Shown here: piece by piece, positions 14,725-23,010 of the stretch
Position numbering within the stretch: the first letter of the stretch is position 1
Layout of the letters: each line of letters begins with the position of its first letter
NCBI GenBank assembly: GCA_964617065.1
Contig: CAZTVM010000016.1
Coordinates: 1 to 25,518, forward strand
DNA from: JAVBNU01 sp964617065
GTDB taxonomy: Bacteria; Cyanobacteriota; Vampirovibrionia; Gastranaerophilales; Gastranaerophilaceae
Length of the DNA stretch: 25,518 nucleotides
Direction: 5' to 3'
The notes under the pieces: model-generated
Told to the model about the DNA's origin: nothing
Seen by the model: the letters and a program-made list of their open reading frames with translations, nothing else
Database searches by the model: none
Translations under genes and position numbers: made by a program

Positions 14725-16092
14725 CTACAGAAATTTCAGTATACCTTGTTTTATTTCAACGACATCTACGCCTAAATTGCTTAGCACCTTCATCGCTATA
14801 TTATTAGGAACTTTGGTAATTGCTTCAAGTAAGTGTTCTGAATTTATTTTGTTTAACTTATTACTTTTCGCAATATTCCAAGCTAATTCAATAATTTTTT
14901 TAGCCCTCGGAGTAAAAGATATTTGAGTTTCAGTGTATTCATCACCGAGACCGACTATTTTTTCAATTTCAGCACGGACATCTTTAATCGTGATACCCAA
15001 CTCTGATAGCACCTGAGCTGCGACACCAACTCCTTCGCCTAGGATACCCAACAAAATCATTTCCGAACCTACTACACTTTTCCCGAGTCTTCTTGTTTCT
15101 TCTTTTGATAGACGAAGGATAGTAAGCGTTTCAGGTTTTTGCTTTTCAATTGGTCTTATTATTTTATTTCGTAAATCATCATCATCAATATTTAATTTTT
15201 TCAAAATTTTATAGGCAATGCCGTTCTTTGACTGAAGTAGCCCCAAAATAATATGCTCCGGCTCTATTGTAACTGCGCCGAGTTCTTTTACAAATTCCAT
15301 AGCATAAAGCATTGTTTTAAAGGCATTTGGCGTAAAAATAATTTGTTTTCCTTCAAACTCATCATTTCTATTTTGTATTTCTGCCATCTTTGCATTAAAC
15401 GACTCAGGATTTAGTCCGCACTCATTCAATATTCTAACGGTTTCAGGATTGTGTGCAGAATCTTCTAATATAGCTTGAATAATTTGTTCTGTACCCAAAA
15501 TTTCATAATTTGAAGTTGACAATTTAGCGGCTGCATTTTCGAGTATTTTAGCCACCGTTGAATTTTTGATGTTATCAAAAATATTCTGATAATCAGTTTT
15601 TATATCTGCATTTTGCGTATTTTCAGGGTGATAATCACGACTAACATTCTTTTTCTTCTTATCAAGAAATTTATTCACTGTAGCAATGTTTCTCGGTATA
15701 TCAAAATTAAATTCAGCCAATATCGATTTGACTTCTGTTTTTGAACTTTTCAGCACTGCTATAAACAAATGTTCAGTCAAAATATATCTGTTATTTAACT
15801 GCTTAGCTATATCAAATGCAGTTTTCAAAACATCTTTTAAAGATGAACTGAACGCTATTTCTTTGGGTACAACTTTTTTTTCTTTATTTTTAAGTTTTTC
15901 TTTTATTATGTAGTACAATTTTTCTTGTTTCACGCCTGAAAATGATAGCAGCTTAGTACTGAGACAAGATTTTTGCGCAATCAAACCCAATAGTAAATGT
16001 TCGGGTAAAAGGCAACTGTGCCCAAGCCCTTTCGCATTTTCCTGTGCGATAGTCAGTACATTAATGGCTTTTTCCGTAAATTTCTCGAACAA
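14725..16092 (-). CDS. Stand-alone protein of three tandem Clp-N (Clp R) modules, no ATPase
   Basis: The 455-residue protein consists of three double Clp-N modules at about 1-135, 171-312 and 321-453, each with the paired pattern of an EHLLLGL-type helix (LLPEHLLLGLIA; EPEHIILGLLQ; GSEMILLGILGEG). Clp-N domains are the substrate and adaptor docking parts of ClpA/ClpC unfoldases. The third module is very close to ClpC (GEGVGVAAQVLSELGI, then EKIVGLG). No Walker A or B motif follows. I infer an adaptor, decoy or phosphoarginine-type sensor for the Clp system. The start is TTG at 16092 with AGAGGTG 7 nt upstream. It heads the operon with rimI and bioY. Confidence 0.88.
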   Translation of the reverse strand: MFEKFTEKAINVLTIAQENAKGLGHSCLLPEHLLLGLIAQKSCLSTKLLSFSGVKQEKLYYIIKEKLKNKEKKVVPKEIAFSSSLKDVLKTAFDIAKQLNNRYILTEHLFIAVLKSSKTEVKSILAEFNFDIPRNIATVNKFLDKKKKNVSRDYHPENTQNADIKTDYQNIFDNIKNSTVAKILENAAAKLSTSNYEILGTEQIIQAILEDSAHNPETVRILNECGLNPESFNAKMAEIQNRNDEFEGKQIIFTPNAFKTMLYAMEFVKELGAVTIEPEHIILGLLQSKNGIAYKILKKLNIDDDDLRNKIIRPIEKQKPETLTILRLSKEETRRLGKSVVGSEMILLGILGEGVGVAAQVLSELGITIKDVRAEIEKIVGLGDEYTETQISFTPRAKKIIELAWNIAKSNKLNKINSEHLLEAITKVPNNIAMKVLSNLGVDVVEIKQGILKFL

Positions 16093-16113
16093 ATTGCACC
16101 TCTTTTATTTTAT

Positions 16114-16148
16114 TATTCTATAATAGAATAAACTTAAAGAAATATCAA
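16114..16148 (-). promoter_or_regulatory. Promoter of the Clp-N/rimI/bioY operon with overlapping palindrome
   Basis: Reading leftward, TTGATA (16148-16143), a 17-nt spacer and TATTAT (16125-16120) form a good sigma-70-type promoter about 28 bp before the TTG start. A perfect palindrome TATTCTAT-A-ATAGAATA (16114-16130) covers the -10 box, the expected place for a repressor. It does not match the CtsR operator as I know it; the regulator is unknown. Confidence 0.65.
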
Positions 16149-16197
16149 AAAAATTTTGAAGCCGTTTAGTGTTATATATTTTGAATAGAACAATATG

Positions 16198-16226
16198 TTG
16201 CCTTATTGAAAAAAATACTTTATAAT
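16198..16226 (+). promoter_or_regulatory. Promoter of the small secreted protein gene
   Basis: TTGCCT (16198-16203), a 17-nt spacer and a perfect TATAAT (16221-16226) lie upstream of ATG 16253, followed by a GAGG ribosome site. It diverges from the Clp-N operon promoter. Confidence 0.75.
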
Positions 16227-16252
16227 ACTACTGAGGAATTGTGAGGTTTGTT

Positions 16253-16558
16253 ATGAAAAATATAATATGTTTAGGTTTGATGATTTTGTTGTCACAAGGA
16301 TTAGCTTTTTCTTATATCAACAGTCTTGATATGACAGATGAAACTTATATGAGAAACCAAGATTATTCTTCAGAAACAATAAGATTAATTAATATGCAAA
16401 AATATACACCAACTGTTAATAGAGATGAAAAAAATACTGTCGGTAAAACTTGCAAATCAGTTTGGCAAAAAATTAATGCTTACTACGACCCGGCTTTCGA
16501 CAACGGAACCTTTGGAAATAATAATATCCCATTCACCAATCGCTGGGATGAAATTTAA
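16253..16558 (+). CDS. Small secreted protein of unknown function
   Basis: The product is 101 residues from ATG 16253, preceded by GTGAGG; a GTG four codons earlier would overlap that site. A signal peptide covers about residues 1-19 (MKNIICLGLMILLSQGLAFS). The mature part is polar with a single Cys and ends NNIPFTNRWDEI. There is no lipobox and no membrane segment. I recognise no domain. Its stop overlaps the convergent gene by 4 bp. It has its own consensus promoter, so it is probably expressed as a single gene. Confidence 0.72.
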   Translation: MKNIICLGLMILLSQGLAFSYINSLDMTDETYMRNQDYSSETIRLINMQKYTPTVNRDEKNTVGKTCKSVWQKINAYYDPAFDNGTFGNNNIPFTNRWDEI

Positions 16559-16965
16559 AATTTCTTCGCAATGCCTTCATATAAAAGCTTGTCTAGCAAC
16601 ACGGCTGAGGTTGCTTTGTTTATATGAATTAGTCTTTCATCTGTAATTAAACGAATAGTTTTTAATTCATCGTCGCTATGATAGATTATGACTGAAATAG
16701 CTTTATTCTCCAAATATTTGTTTAATAAATTGTATGTGAAGTAATTATACAAATGGTCTTCTATGATTACATGTGTCAGTCCTAATTTCAAGTAATTTTT
16801 CAATTCAAAAATTGAATTATTACAAAAAATTTCATTTTCAGAAACCCCTGCATTTTGACATTTTTCAATCAATTGAGCTTGTAAATCTATTTTATTTGCC
16901 AAAATCAGTACACGACTACATTCCTGTTTTGTTGATTTTTCTATAAAAAAAGTATTGTTTAACAT
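16555..16965 (-). CDS. Hypothetical protein, possibly a degenerate receiver-like domain
   Basis: The 136-residue protein has no named family that I recognise. Its order of strands and helices (RVLILANKIDLQAQLIEKC, then LGLTHVIIEDHLY, then AISVIIYHSDDE) resembles a CheY/receiver fold. A phospho-acceptor Asp at the end of the third strand is not evident: that place reads THVIIEDH, so E or D could be present, and the usual T/S and K are unclear. AGGAT lies 8 nt before the ATG. It is short for a full response regulator and has no output domain. The receiver idea is a weak structural inference. Confidence 0.55.
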   Translation of the reverse strand: MLNNTFFIEKSTKQECSRVLILANKIDLQAQLIEKCQNAGVSENEIFCNNSIFELKNYLKLGLTHVIIEDHLYNYFTYNLLNKYLENKAISVIIYHSDDELKTIRLITDERLIHINKATSAVLLDKLLYEGIAKKF

Positions 16966-17310
16966 AATCTCATCCTATTTCACTCATTAGGTTATTCGGC
17001 TAAATAATTTAAAAACTAAATAAATTAGAACAAATATCATTCTGTTGATGTAAATTATCAATGATATTCAGTTCGAACATCTGTCATGCAAAAAGCTCTC
17101 TAATAAAAAGGGGCTGATGCAACACTCATGCCTGCACAAATTAAAAACAACAATATTTTTACAGAATTCTATCAAAATACAAAAAGAAAAAAGTAAACGA
17201 GAAGCTCTACAAAGGCTTGAAAAATTATCAAAAAGAGAAAATAAAAGCGACACTGAAAAACTTTTTAAATCTATTTTCTAACTAAATAAAAATTCGTGCT
17301 TTGTATTCTA
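16966..17310. other. Gap between the receiver-like gene and bamA
   Basis: This 345-bp stretch is AT-rich. The only candidate gene is a 54-codon rightward ORF at 17117-17281. I see no convincing terminator for bamA, which reads leftward into it, and no repeat or RNA gene. Confidence 0.4.
17117..17281 (+). CDS. Possible small basic protein
   Basis: A 54-codon ORF from ATG to TAA whose second half is very Lys/Glu/Arg-rich and helical (EKSKREALQRLEKLSKRENK). AAGGGG lies only 3 nt before the ATG, a short spacing. The frame is open from 17054 without an earlier ATG. It lies antisense to the bamA 3' flank. It could be chance in AT-rich DNA. Confidence 0.3.
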   Translation: MQHSCLHKLKTTIFLQNSIKIQKEKSKREALQRLEKLSKRENKSDTEKLFKSIF

Positions 17311-19455
17311 CTAATACATATCTCCAGCGCCGAATGTAAAGGTACCATGCTTGGATGCGTTGCTGCCTGGGTTGGTGAGCGGGAAACCGTAGTCGATACT
17401 AAGAGGACCTACCCCAGGGATAAAGACTTTCAAGCCAACACCTGTAGTGATAGCGTCAAGAGGTCTGTCATAAATTTTATCACTTATAGTAGAATTAAAG
17501 ATTTTACCTGCATCAGCGAACAGTGTGAGACGTACATTTTCGAGGAATTTAAGTTTTTCCATCCTATCAACAAATGGTAGTGGCAACAGCAATTCCGCAG
17601 ATCCCATTGCAAATCCTGTGCCTGTACCAATTGCGCTCATTTTGAAACCTCTAACGCTGTACGGACCACCTAAGCGATACGCCATAACTTCAGGCATGTC
17701 GCCGTAGAGTTTGCTGCCAGCTCGAGCCATCAAAGAAACAGCAGCTTTTTTTGTTTTGGGAACAGGAATGTAGTATTTGATACTTCCCATTAATTTACCA
17801 TGAGAAGCGTCGAAATTATCAAGTCCGACAGCCTGATCGAAACGCAAAGATGCCAACGTACCATGACGAGGGGCTATCACATTGTCACGAGTGTCATAAA
17901 CTAAGCTAGGAGAGAAGTTCAAGAAAAAACCACCTTCAAGTTGTTTAGCACGTTCAGATATAGGAATGTTGTGTCTTGCGTATAAGCCTTGAATTTGGTT
18001 GAAATCGCCTTCTTTAACTTTTATGTGTTCAGCTCCGAAGGTAAACGAGCCGGTTAAATGTTTGTGAGTTTTAAATTGTCTGGAAATAGTCGAATCTAGA
18101 CCAATTCTACGTTCAATTGCGAGGGGTACTTGGTAACTTGCAAAATCTCTATAGAAAGCTTTTAAAAGTAGCGAATTATCAGTTCCCCGAAGTACAGGCT
18201 CAAAGAAACTAACTTCAGCTTGCCAATTCGCACGGTTAAGCATTGAGTCATCTGTCATGATTGTACCTGTACCAGCTAAGAAGTTAGCCGAAAGTCTTTG
18301 ACCTCGACCACGGAAATTGTTGTCACCAAAGCCTGCAGTACCGAATAGACCTGTAGCTGTATCCACACCGCCACCTAGCGAAATAGTACCTGTTCTTTGT
18401 TCTTCAAGATGAATAGTTATATTATACTGAGTTGGGTCAGTTTCGTCCTGCTCAATTGTTCTTGTCACATCTTTAAAAGCTTGAGTTGAGTACAAACGCA
18501 TCAAATCTTGTTTCAAGAGTTGTTCGTTGTAAGCTTGTCCTTCTTCAAGTAAAATATTTCTTTTTATTACAAAATCTTTTGTTTTTTTGTTCCCATCAAC
18601 TTTAATGCTTTTGATAATGCCTTCATCAACAGTGAAATTAACGACACCGTCAGGGTCATCTTGTACAGCGATAACACGAGCTAAGATGTAGCCTTTTTGA
18701 GCGTATACACTTTGTACTTTATTCACAGTTTCATTCATAATGACCATATTTTGTGGTTGATTTAACATCGGCATCAATACAGGCATAATAGCCTCAGAAG
18801 GCACACTATTATTACCTTCAATGGTAAAACCTGTGATTGGGATATTTTCTTCAACGGTTATTCTGATAGTGACATGCGTATCGTCGTGAATAATAGGAAT
18901 AGCACGTATTTTTTCAGTAAAATAGCCCATGTCGTAGATAGCTTTGAGATTTTGTTGCACCATTTCACGGCTATATACGTCACCGGCTTGCATTTTCATT
19001 TCTTTCATCAAGGTCGAATTATTAATAAGCTTGTTTCCTGCAAATTCAATATCTTGAATATAGACTGTCTCGTTGGGCATTGCATCGTTAGTTTCGTATG
19101 TAGAAACATCAGGCGACTCCACTTGAGTAGGAGTTTCCGTATTTTGCAAAGGGGAAGTAAATTTAGTTTGTTCAACTCCATTTTGCGTAGAAGATTGTTG
19201 TTTCTTTTCTTTTTGCCAGAACCATTTGCCTTTTTCTTTTTGTTCAGAACTTTGAGTGTCAAAAACAGTCTCATTCGTGGCATTTTCTTGTGATTTAACT
19301 CCGTTTTTATTGCCACCAAACCATGCTAATACCTGTTTTTCACTATTATCAAAATCTGTATTGTTTATTGCTTCAACACCGTTTACGGCACTGCCGAGCA
19401 GCAGTAAGACCAAAAACAATTTTATATACAATACTTTGAATTCTATAATATTCAA
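17311..19455 (-). CDS. bamA: Outer-membrane protein assembly factor BamA/Omp85
   Basis: BamA inserts beta-barrel proteins into the outer membrane. The 714-residue protein has a signal peptide (about 1-29), a polar Gln/Lys-rich linker (about 30-128), three POTRA domains (about 131-203, 206-278, 279-353) and a 16-strand-type barrel (about 355-714). The barrel holds the lid-loop motif VRGF (601-604) and ends in a C-terminal aromatic (GDMY). Proteobacterial BamA has five POTRA domains; three is the cyanobacterial pattern. The start is TTG 19455 with AGGA upstream; no ATG occurs before residue 125, which lies after the signal peptide. The 183 bp upstream hold no other gene. Confidence 0.93.
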   Translation of the reverse strand: MNIIEFKVLYIKLFLVLLLLGSAVNGVEAINNTDFDNSEKQVLAWFGGNKNGVKSQENATNETVFDTQSSEQKEKGKWFWQKEKKQQSSTQNGVEQTKFTSPLQNTETPTQVESPDVSTYETNDAMPNETVYIQDIEFAGNKLINNSTLMKEMKMQAGDVYSREMVQQNLKAIYDMGYFTEKIRAIPIIHDDTHVTIRITVEENIPITGFTIEGNNSVPSEAIMPVLMPMLNQPQNMVIMNETVNKVQSVYAQKGYILARVIAVQDDPDGVVNFTVDEGIIKSIKVDGNKKTKDFVIKRNILLEEGQAYNEQLLKQDLMRLYSTQAFKDVTRTIEQDETDPTQYNITIHLEEQRTGTISLGGGVDTATGLFGTAGFGDNNFRGRGQRLSANFLAGTGTIMTDDSMLNRANWQAEVSFFEPVLRGTDNSLLLKAFYRDFASYQVPLAIERRIGLDSTISRQFKTHKHLTGSFTFGAEHIKVKEGDFNQIQGLYARHNIPISERAKQLEGGFFLNFSPSLVYDTRDNVIAPRHGTLASLRFDQAVGLDNFDASHGKLMGSIKYYIPVPKTKKAAVSLMARAGSKLYGDMPEVMAYRLGGPYSVRGFKMSAIGTGTGFAMGSAELLLPLPFVDRMEKLKFLENVRLTLFADAGKIFNSTISDKIYDRPLDAITTGVGLKVFIPGVGPLSIDYGFPLTNPGSNASKHGTFTFGAGDMY

Positions 19456-19638
19456 TCTTTATTTCTTCCTAATGTCCTATCTTAAGTCCCATTCGTCTAG
19501 CAATATATTCTAGCTTACCATAAAGTATACTAAATAAAATAATAAATTTCTACATTTTTTTAATAAATCATATAAACTACCTATTCCTTTAAAAATATGA
19601 GTTCTTCAGAATGTAAAATATAAAGAAATATTAAGTGT

Positions 19639-20964
19639 TTAATAAAATGTGCTTTCTATAGAATTTATTTTCTTTTTCAGAATAACAATTAAAATTGTAT
19701 TAATTGAGACAGACGCAATCACAAATCCAATCCAAAATCCTACCAGATATAATTTATAGTAAAAGGCTAAAAAAGCTCCCAGCGGTACAGCGACACAGAA
19801 ATAGCCAATAAAACTTGCAATTAAAACAATTTTTGTATTTTTGAGCCCTTTAAAAATACCACCTAGTACAGCTTGCAACCCATCGAACAACTGAAAAGCT
19901 GCAGCTACATATAGCGCAGGAACTACTAGTCTAATCAGGCTTTCGTCATTTGTAAAAATTCTAACAATAGAATTCGGATAGATTGTAAATAAGCAACCGC
20001 AACAAGCCATGAAAAGCGAAGATATAACAATGCCACTTAGTGAATAGCGTTTTATTTTATTAATTTCCTTTGCGCCGTTAGAAAAACCAACCTTTACAGC
20101 TATTGCATTAGAGATAGCTAACGGTAGCATGAAGGTTATACTAGTTACAATAAACATTATATTTTGAGCAGCCGCATAAATGCTCGAAACCCGCCCCAAC
20201 AAAAGTGCGATACTATTAAAAGCTGTTACTTCAATGGCTATTGCGCATGAAATAGGAAATCCTACTTTTAAAATACTCTTATAATAATTTTTATCAGAAT
20301 ATTTTTTAAATTTGAACAAAAATAAACAATAAACTAATAAACTGATGCCCATGAACATTCTGACCAAAACACTTGCTATTGCTAGCCCAATAACACCCAT
20401 AGCCGGTATTCCTGCAAATCCGAATACGAATATAAAATTCAGACCCAAATTTAAAAAGATACCTAAAATTGTTACAAAATTAGGAAAAAATACTATTTCA
20501 AACGACTGCAAAAATTCTTTCAAAGCGATATGTAAGTGGGCACCAAATGTTGAAAAAGCAATTACAAATATGTATTCTTGTATAATTTTTACTAACTTAT
20601 TTTCAAAACCTATATGAGGAACAACAGGAATTATGAGCATGCAGACAATTGTAAGAATTGTTGCTAAAATCATCGAGAATTTAATTGAAGGATAAAAATA
20701 TTTTTTTGCGTTCTTTTTAGCTCCTCGTTTATTTGAAAGTATAGGCGAAATGCTTATCATTAACCCTAATCCAAACATAAAGATTGTTCCGACCATAGAA
20801 TTAGCCAGACTAATGGCTGCCAAAGCATCTGTGGAATACTTTGCAGCTATGTATACATCTCCTGCGCCAATCAAAATTATACCGATATTTCCCATTATTA
20901 TCGGCAGCGCTAATTTCAACAATTCTTTTGCTGTTTCAACGAATTTAATAATTTGAAGTTTCAT
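19639..20964 (-). CDS. MATE-family multidrug efflux transporter
   Basis: The 441-residue protein has 12 hydrophobic segments in two six-helix halves and matches the NorM-type MATE family of Na+ or H+ antiporters that export cationic drugs. Recognisable parts are LALPIIMGNIGIILIGAGDVYIA near the N-terminus, split as LALPIIMGNIG and IILIGAGDVYIA, and the second-half start VGFPISCAIAIEV. A start six codons upstream (20982) is possible; neither has a ribosome site. The TAA-side gap to bamA is 183 bp. The substrate cannot be predicted; the rest of the neighbourhood gives no hint. Confidence 0.88.
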   Translation of the reverse strand: MKLQIIKFVETAKELLKLALPIIMGNIGIILIGAGDVYIAAKYSTDALAAISLANSMVGTIFMFGLGLMISISPILSNKRGAKKNAKKYFYPSIKFSMILATILTIVCMLIIPVVPHIGFENKLVKIIQEYIFVIAFSTFGAHLHIALKEFLQSFEIVFFPNFVTILGIFLNLGLNFIFVFGFAGIPAMGVIGLAIASVLVRMFMGISLLVYCLFLFKFKKYSDKNYYKSILKVGFPISCAIAIEVTAFNSIALLLGRVSSIYAAAQNIMFIVTSITFMLPLAISNAIAVKVGFSNGAKEINKIKRYSLSGIVISSLFMACCGCLFTIYPNSIVRIFTNDESLIRLVVPALYVAAAFQLFDGLQAVLGGIFKGLKNTKIVLIASFIGYFCVAVPLGAFLAFYYKLYLVGFWIGFVIASVSINTILIVILKKKINSIESTFY

Positions 20965-21002
20965 TATCAAATTATCGTACATAAAATAAGATATTTATTA
21001 AA

Positions 21003-21875
21003 CTAATTTTTTTGGAATATAATTATATACTCATGTTTAAAAATATAGAAACCGCCGTATAAAGCCCTATATCGCCAAAGATTTGCGTTTTTTCCTTTAG
21101 CTTTTTCATTGCCTTCAATATTTTTCACAATAATGGACTTCGTTTCAAAACCCACTTTGTTCATTCTAGCCATACATTCAAATCCGAGAGGATAAAGTTT
21201 TCCATTACTATATTTATCGCCGATTATGAGTGCTGCAAATCTACCTTTTTCCAACAACTCGTAACCATTTTGTGCTACTTTTTCAAATAAATCATAAAAT
21301 TCTTCTGTAGTAGTACAATTAGATAAATCTTCTTTTCTGTCAGAAAATTTAATTATATCGTCATAAGGTGGGTGTAAAACAAGTAATTGAGCAGCGTTTT
21401 TCCCCATAATTTCTAATCTCGTTTTAACTTTATCTCTAGCAATAGCTGTTGTGCTATCTCCACAGATAATATTTACATCTGTAACGAGCTGTTTTGCTGT
21501 AAATTTCGTGCTTACGTAATCAATTAAATCACTTTTTAATTCGACACCGATACAGCGACGTCCCATATTGACTGCCTCAATACCTGAAGTTCCTGAACCG
21601 AAAAACATATCGAGAACTACGTCATTTGCTTTCGTAAATCTTTCATAGAGTTGATTTGCTATTTGAGGAATATAATTGCCATGGTAATCGTATGAATGTC
21701 CGTTACTTTTTTCTCTATTAGAAAATTCCCACAATGTGTCTGTCAAAATATGAGGATATTCTTTCCATTTATTAAGATTAATATCGTTGTATGGTTTTGT
21801 CATCACCTCGTTTTTGACTAGTTTTAAATCAGCTTTGGGGCTTTCTTTTTTCTTTAATTGTTGGTTGCGTGGCAA
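21003..21875 (-). CDS. DNA adenine or cytosine-N4 methyltransferase (orphan)
   Basis: The 290-residue protein is a DNA amino-methyltransferase that uses S-adenosylmethionine. Motif I is DMFFGSGTSGIEA (89-101), followed by GVELKSDLID, and the catalytic motif IV is H168-PPY171, with His where Asp, Asn or Ser usually stands. The C-terminus has the family ending RYRALYGGFYIFKHEYI. Motif order is I then IV. The start is TTG 21875, well placed after GGGAG. No restriction endonuclease or specificity gene adjoins it, so it is probably a solitary modification enzyme; its target site is unknown. Confidence 0.82.
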   Translation of the reverse strand: MPRNQQLKKKESPKADLKLVKNEVMTKPYNDINLNKWKEYPHILTDTLWEFSNREKSNGHSYDYHGNYIPQIANQLYERFTKANDVVLDMFFGSGTSGIEAVNMGRRCIGVELKSDLIDYVSTKFTAKQLVTDVNIICGDSTTAIARDKVKTRLEIMGKNAAQLLVLHPPYDDIIKFSDRKEDLSNCTTTEEFYDLFEKVAQNGYELLEKGRFAALIIGDKYSNGKLYPLGFECMARMNKVGFETKSIIVKNIEGNEKAKGKNANLWRYRALYGGFYIFKHEYIIIFQKN

Positions 21876-22037
21876 AATATTATCTCCCTTATGAGTATTT
21901 CTATTGTGTCAGTATAAATAATCTTTATATTTCTTAAATCGTAGTCTTAAACGAATTTTTATTTTTTCGTAATACTATCAGACGATATTAAAATAAAAAG
22001 ATAGAAAATTAATATGAATTTTAATAAAATTAATATT

Positions 22038-22868
22038 ATGAAAAAAATAATAATAACTTTATGTATAATTTGTTTATTTGCACAATATGTTACGGCAGCC
22101 ATATTTTCTTATGAAGAAGACATAGACTACAGTGTTGATGAACAAATAAAAAATGAATATAAAACAAAGCAAGCCGAAGAAGATTTACTTCCACCGTTGC
22201 CTGAGACATACAATGATGACGAAAAATACATTCAGCAAGAAAAGGTAACAGTACCTAATATACAAAAGACAGTTACTCTAAATAATGTTATTACGCATAA
22301 AATACCTGCAGGTAAAAAATTTAAAGTAAAAATATTAAACAATTTATCAGGAAACACGAAAAAAAACAGCGTTATTTCTTTTGAAACTATTTATCCAACA
22401 GAGTTTGCTTGGGGGACAATCCCTATGAAAACAAGATTTCGAGGCAAGGTAATGAACGCTCATAATCCGCAATTAAGTGGCAATGGTGCACTACTTGTGC
22501 TTTCTGTTACAGAGATTAATTATAACGGACAAAGCTTTCCGGCCCAAGGTAAAGTCATTTTTGCCGATAACAAGAACATATTTTTCAATAACATAAAAGG
22601 TGAAAGACAGTATATAAGCAACATGGCGAAAACGATAAAACCTACAAGTAGATTTTATGACAAAATGTGGCGTTCGACTCGCAGACTTTCACGGAACATG
22701 CCTGAAGCCATTTTATCACCTTTCCCATTCCTTGTCGGAGGATGTGCATATTTGGGCGGAGTAGCTGTATCACCGATGGCATCACTTTTCAAAAAGGGCT
22801 CTCAATTAAATATCCGAGCAGGAGAATACGCTATTATAAAAATCACAGATGATGTATTTGTTTATTAA
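22038..22868 (+). CDS. Secreted beta-rich protein of unknown function
   Basis: From ATG 22038 the product is 276 residues. A signal peptide covers about 1-21 (MKKIIITLCIICLFAQYVTA). A linker is followed by a beta-rich domain (about 85-180) with the run HKIPAGKKFKVKILNNLSG, TIPMKTRFRGKVMNA and GALLVLSVTEINYNGQSFPA. This is the pattern of envelope domains that read 'V..GT....L...L.......V......IP.GS...G.V', as I know it, but I cannot name the family. A hydrophobic stretch (about 220-250) and a beta-like C-terminus follow. A start eight codons earlier is possible; no ribosome site is seen. Confidence 0.72.
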   Translation: MKKIIITLCIICLFAQYVTAAIFSYEEDIDYSVDEQIKNEYKTKQAEEDLLPPLPETYNDDEKYIQQEKVTVPNIQKTVTLNNVITHKIPAGKKFKVKILNNLSGNTKKNSVISFETIYPTEFAWGTIPMKTRFRGKVMNAHNPQLSGNGALLVLSVTEINYNGQSFPAQGKVIFADNKNIFFNNIKGERQYISNMAKTIKPTSRFYDKMWRSTRRLSRNMPEAILSPFPFLVGGCAYLGGVAVSPMASLFKKGSQLNIRAGEYAIIKITDDVFVY

Positions 22869-22907
22869 TATTTCACGAAAAAAATATTAACATTTCTTAA
22901 TCAAAAT

Positions 22908-22925
22908 ATAGCCCAAGTGGGCTAT
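22908..22925 (+). terminator. Short hairpin, possible weak terminator
   Basis: ATAGCCC (22908-22914) pairs with GGGCTAT (22919-22925) around a 4-nt loop, 40 bp after the secreted protein stop. The following T run is short (TTGTATT), so termination strength is doubtful. Confidence 0.45.
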
Positions 22926-22930
22926 TTGTA

Positions 22931-22959
22931 TTGACAAAATAGCATGTTCGGTTTGTAAT
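22931..22959 (+). promoter_or_regulatory. Strong promoter of the Gly/Ala-zipper gene
   Basis: A perfect TTGACA (22931-22936), a 17-nt spacer and TGTAAT (22954-22959) form the best sigma-70-type promoter in the window. The leader would be about 45 nt, ending in AAAAAAGGAGGG before ATG 23011, so transcription and translation signals are both near consensus. Confidence 0.85.
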
Positions 22960-23010
22960 ACAAAAGGTTTATATGTTATGTAGTGTGTTTAAATTAAAAA
23001 AGGAGGGTAC

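Noticed and set aside
17068..17253. Leftward 61-codon ORF after bamA
   Set aside because: It has no ribosome site and shares sequence with the rightward small basic ORF, which is the likelier of the two; it looks like a composition shadow.
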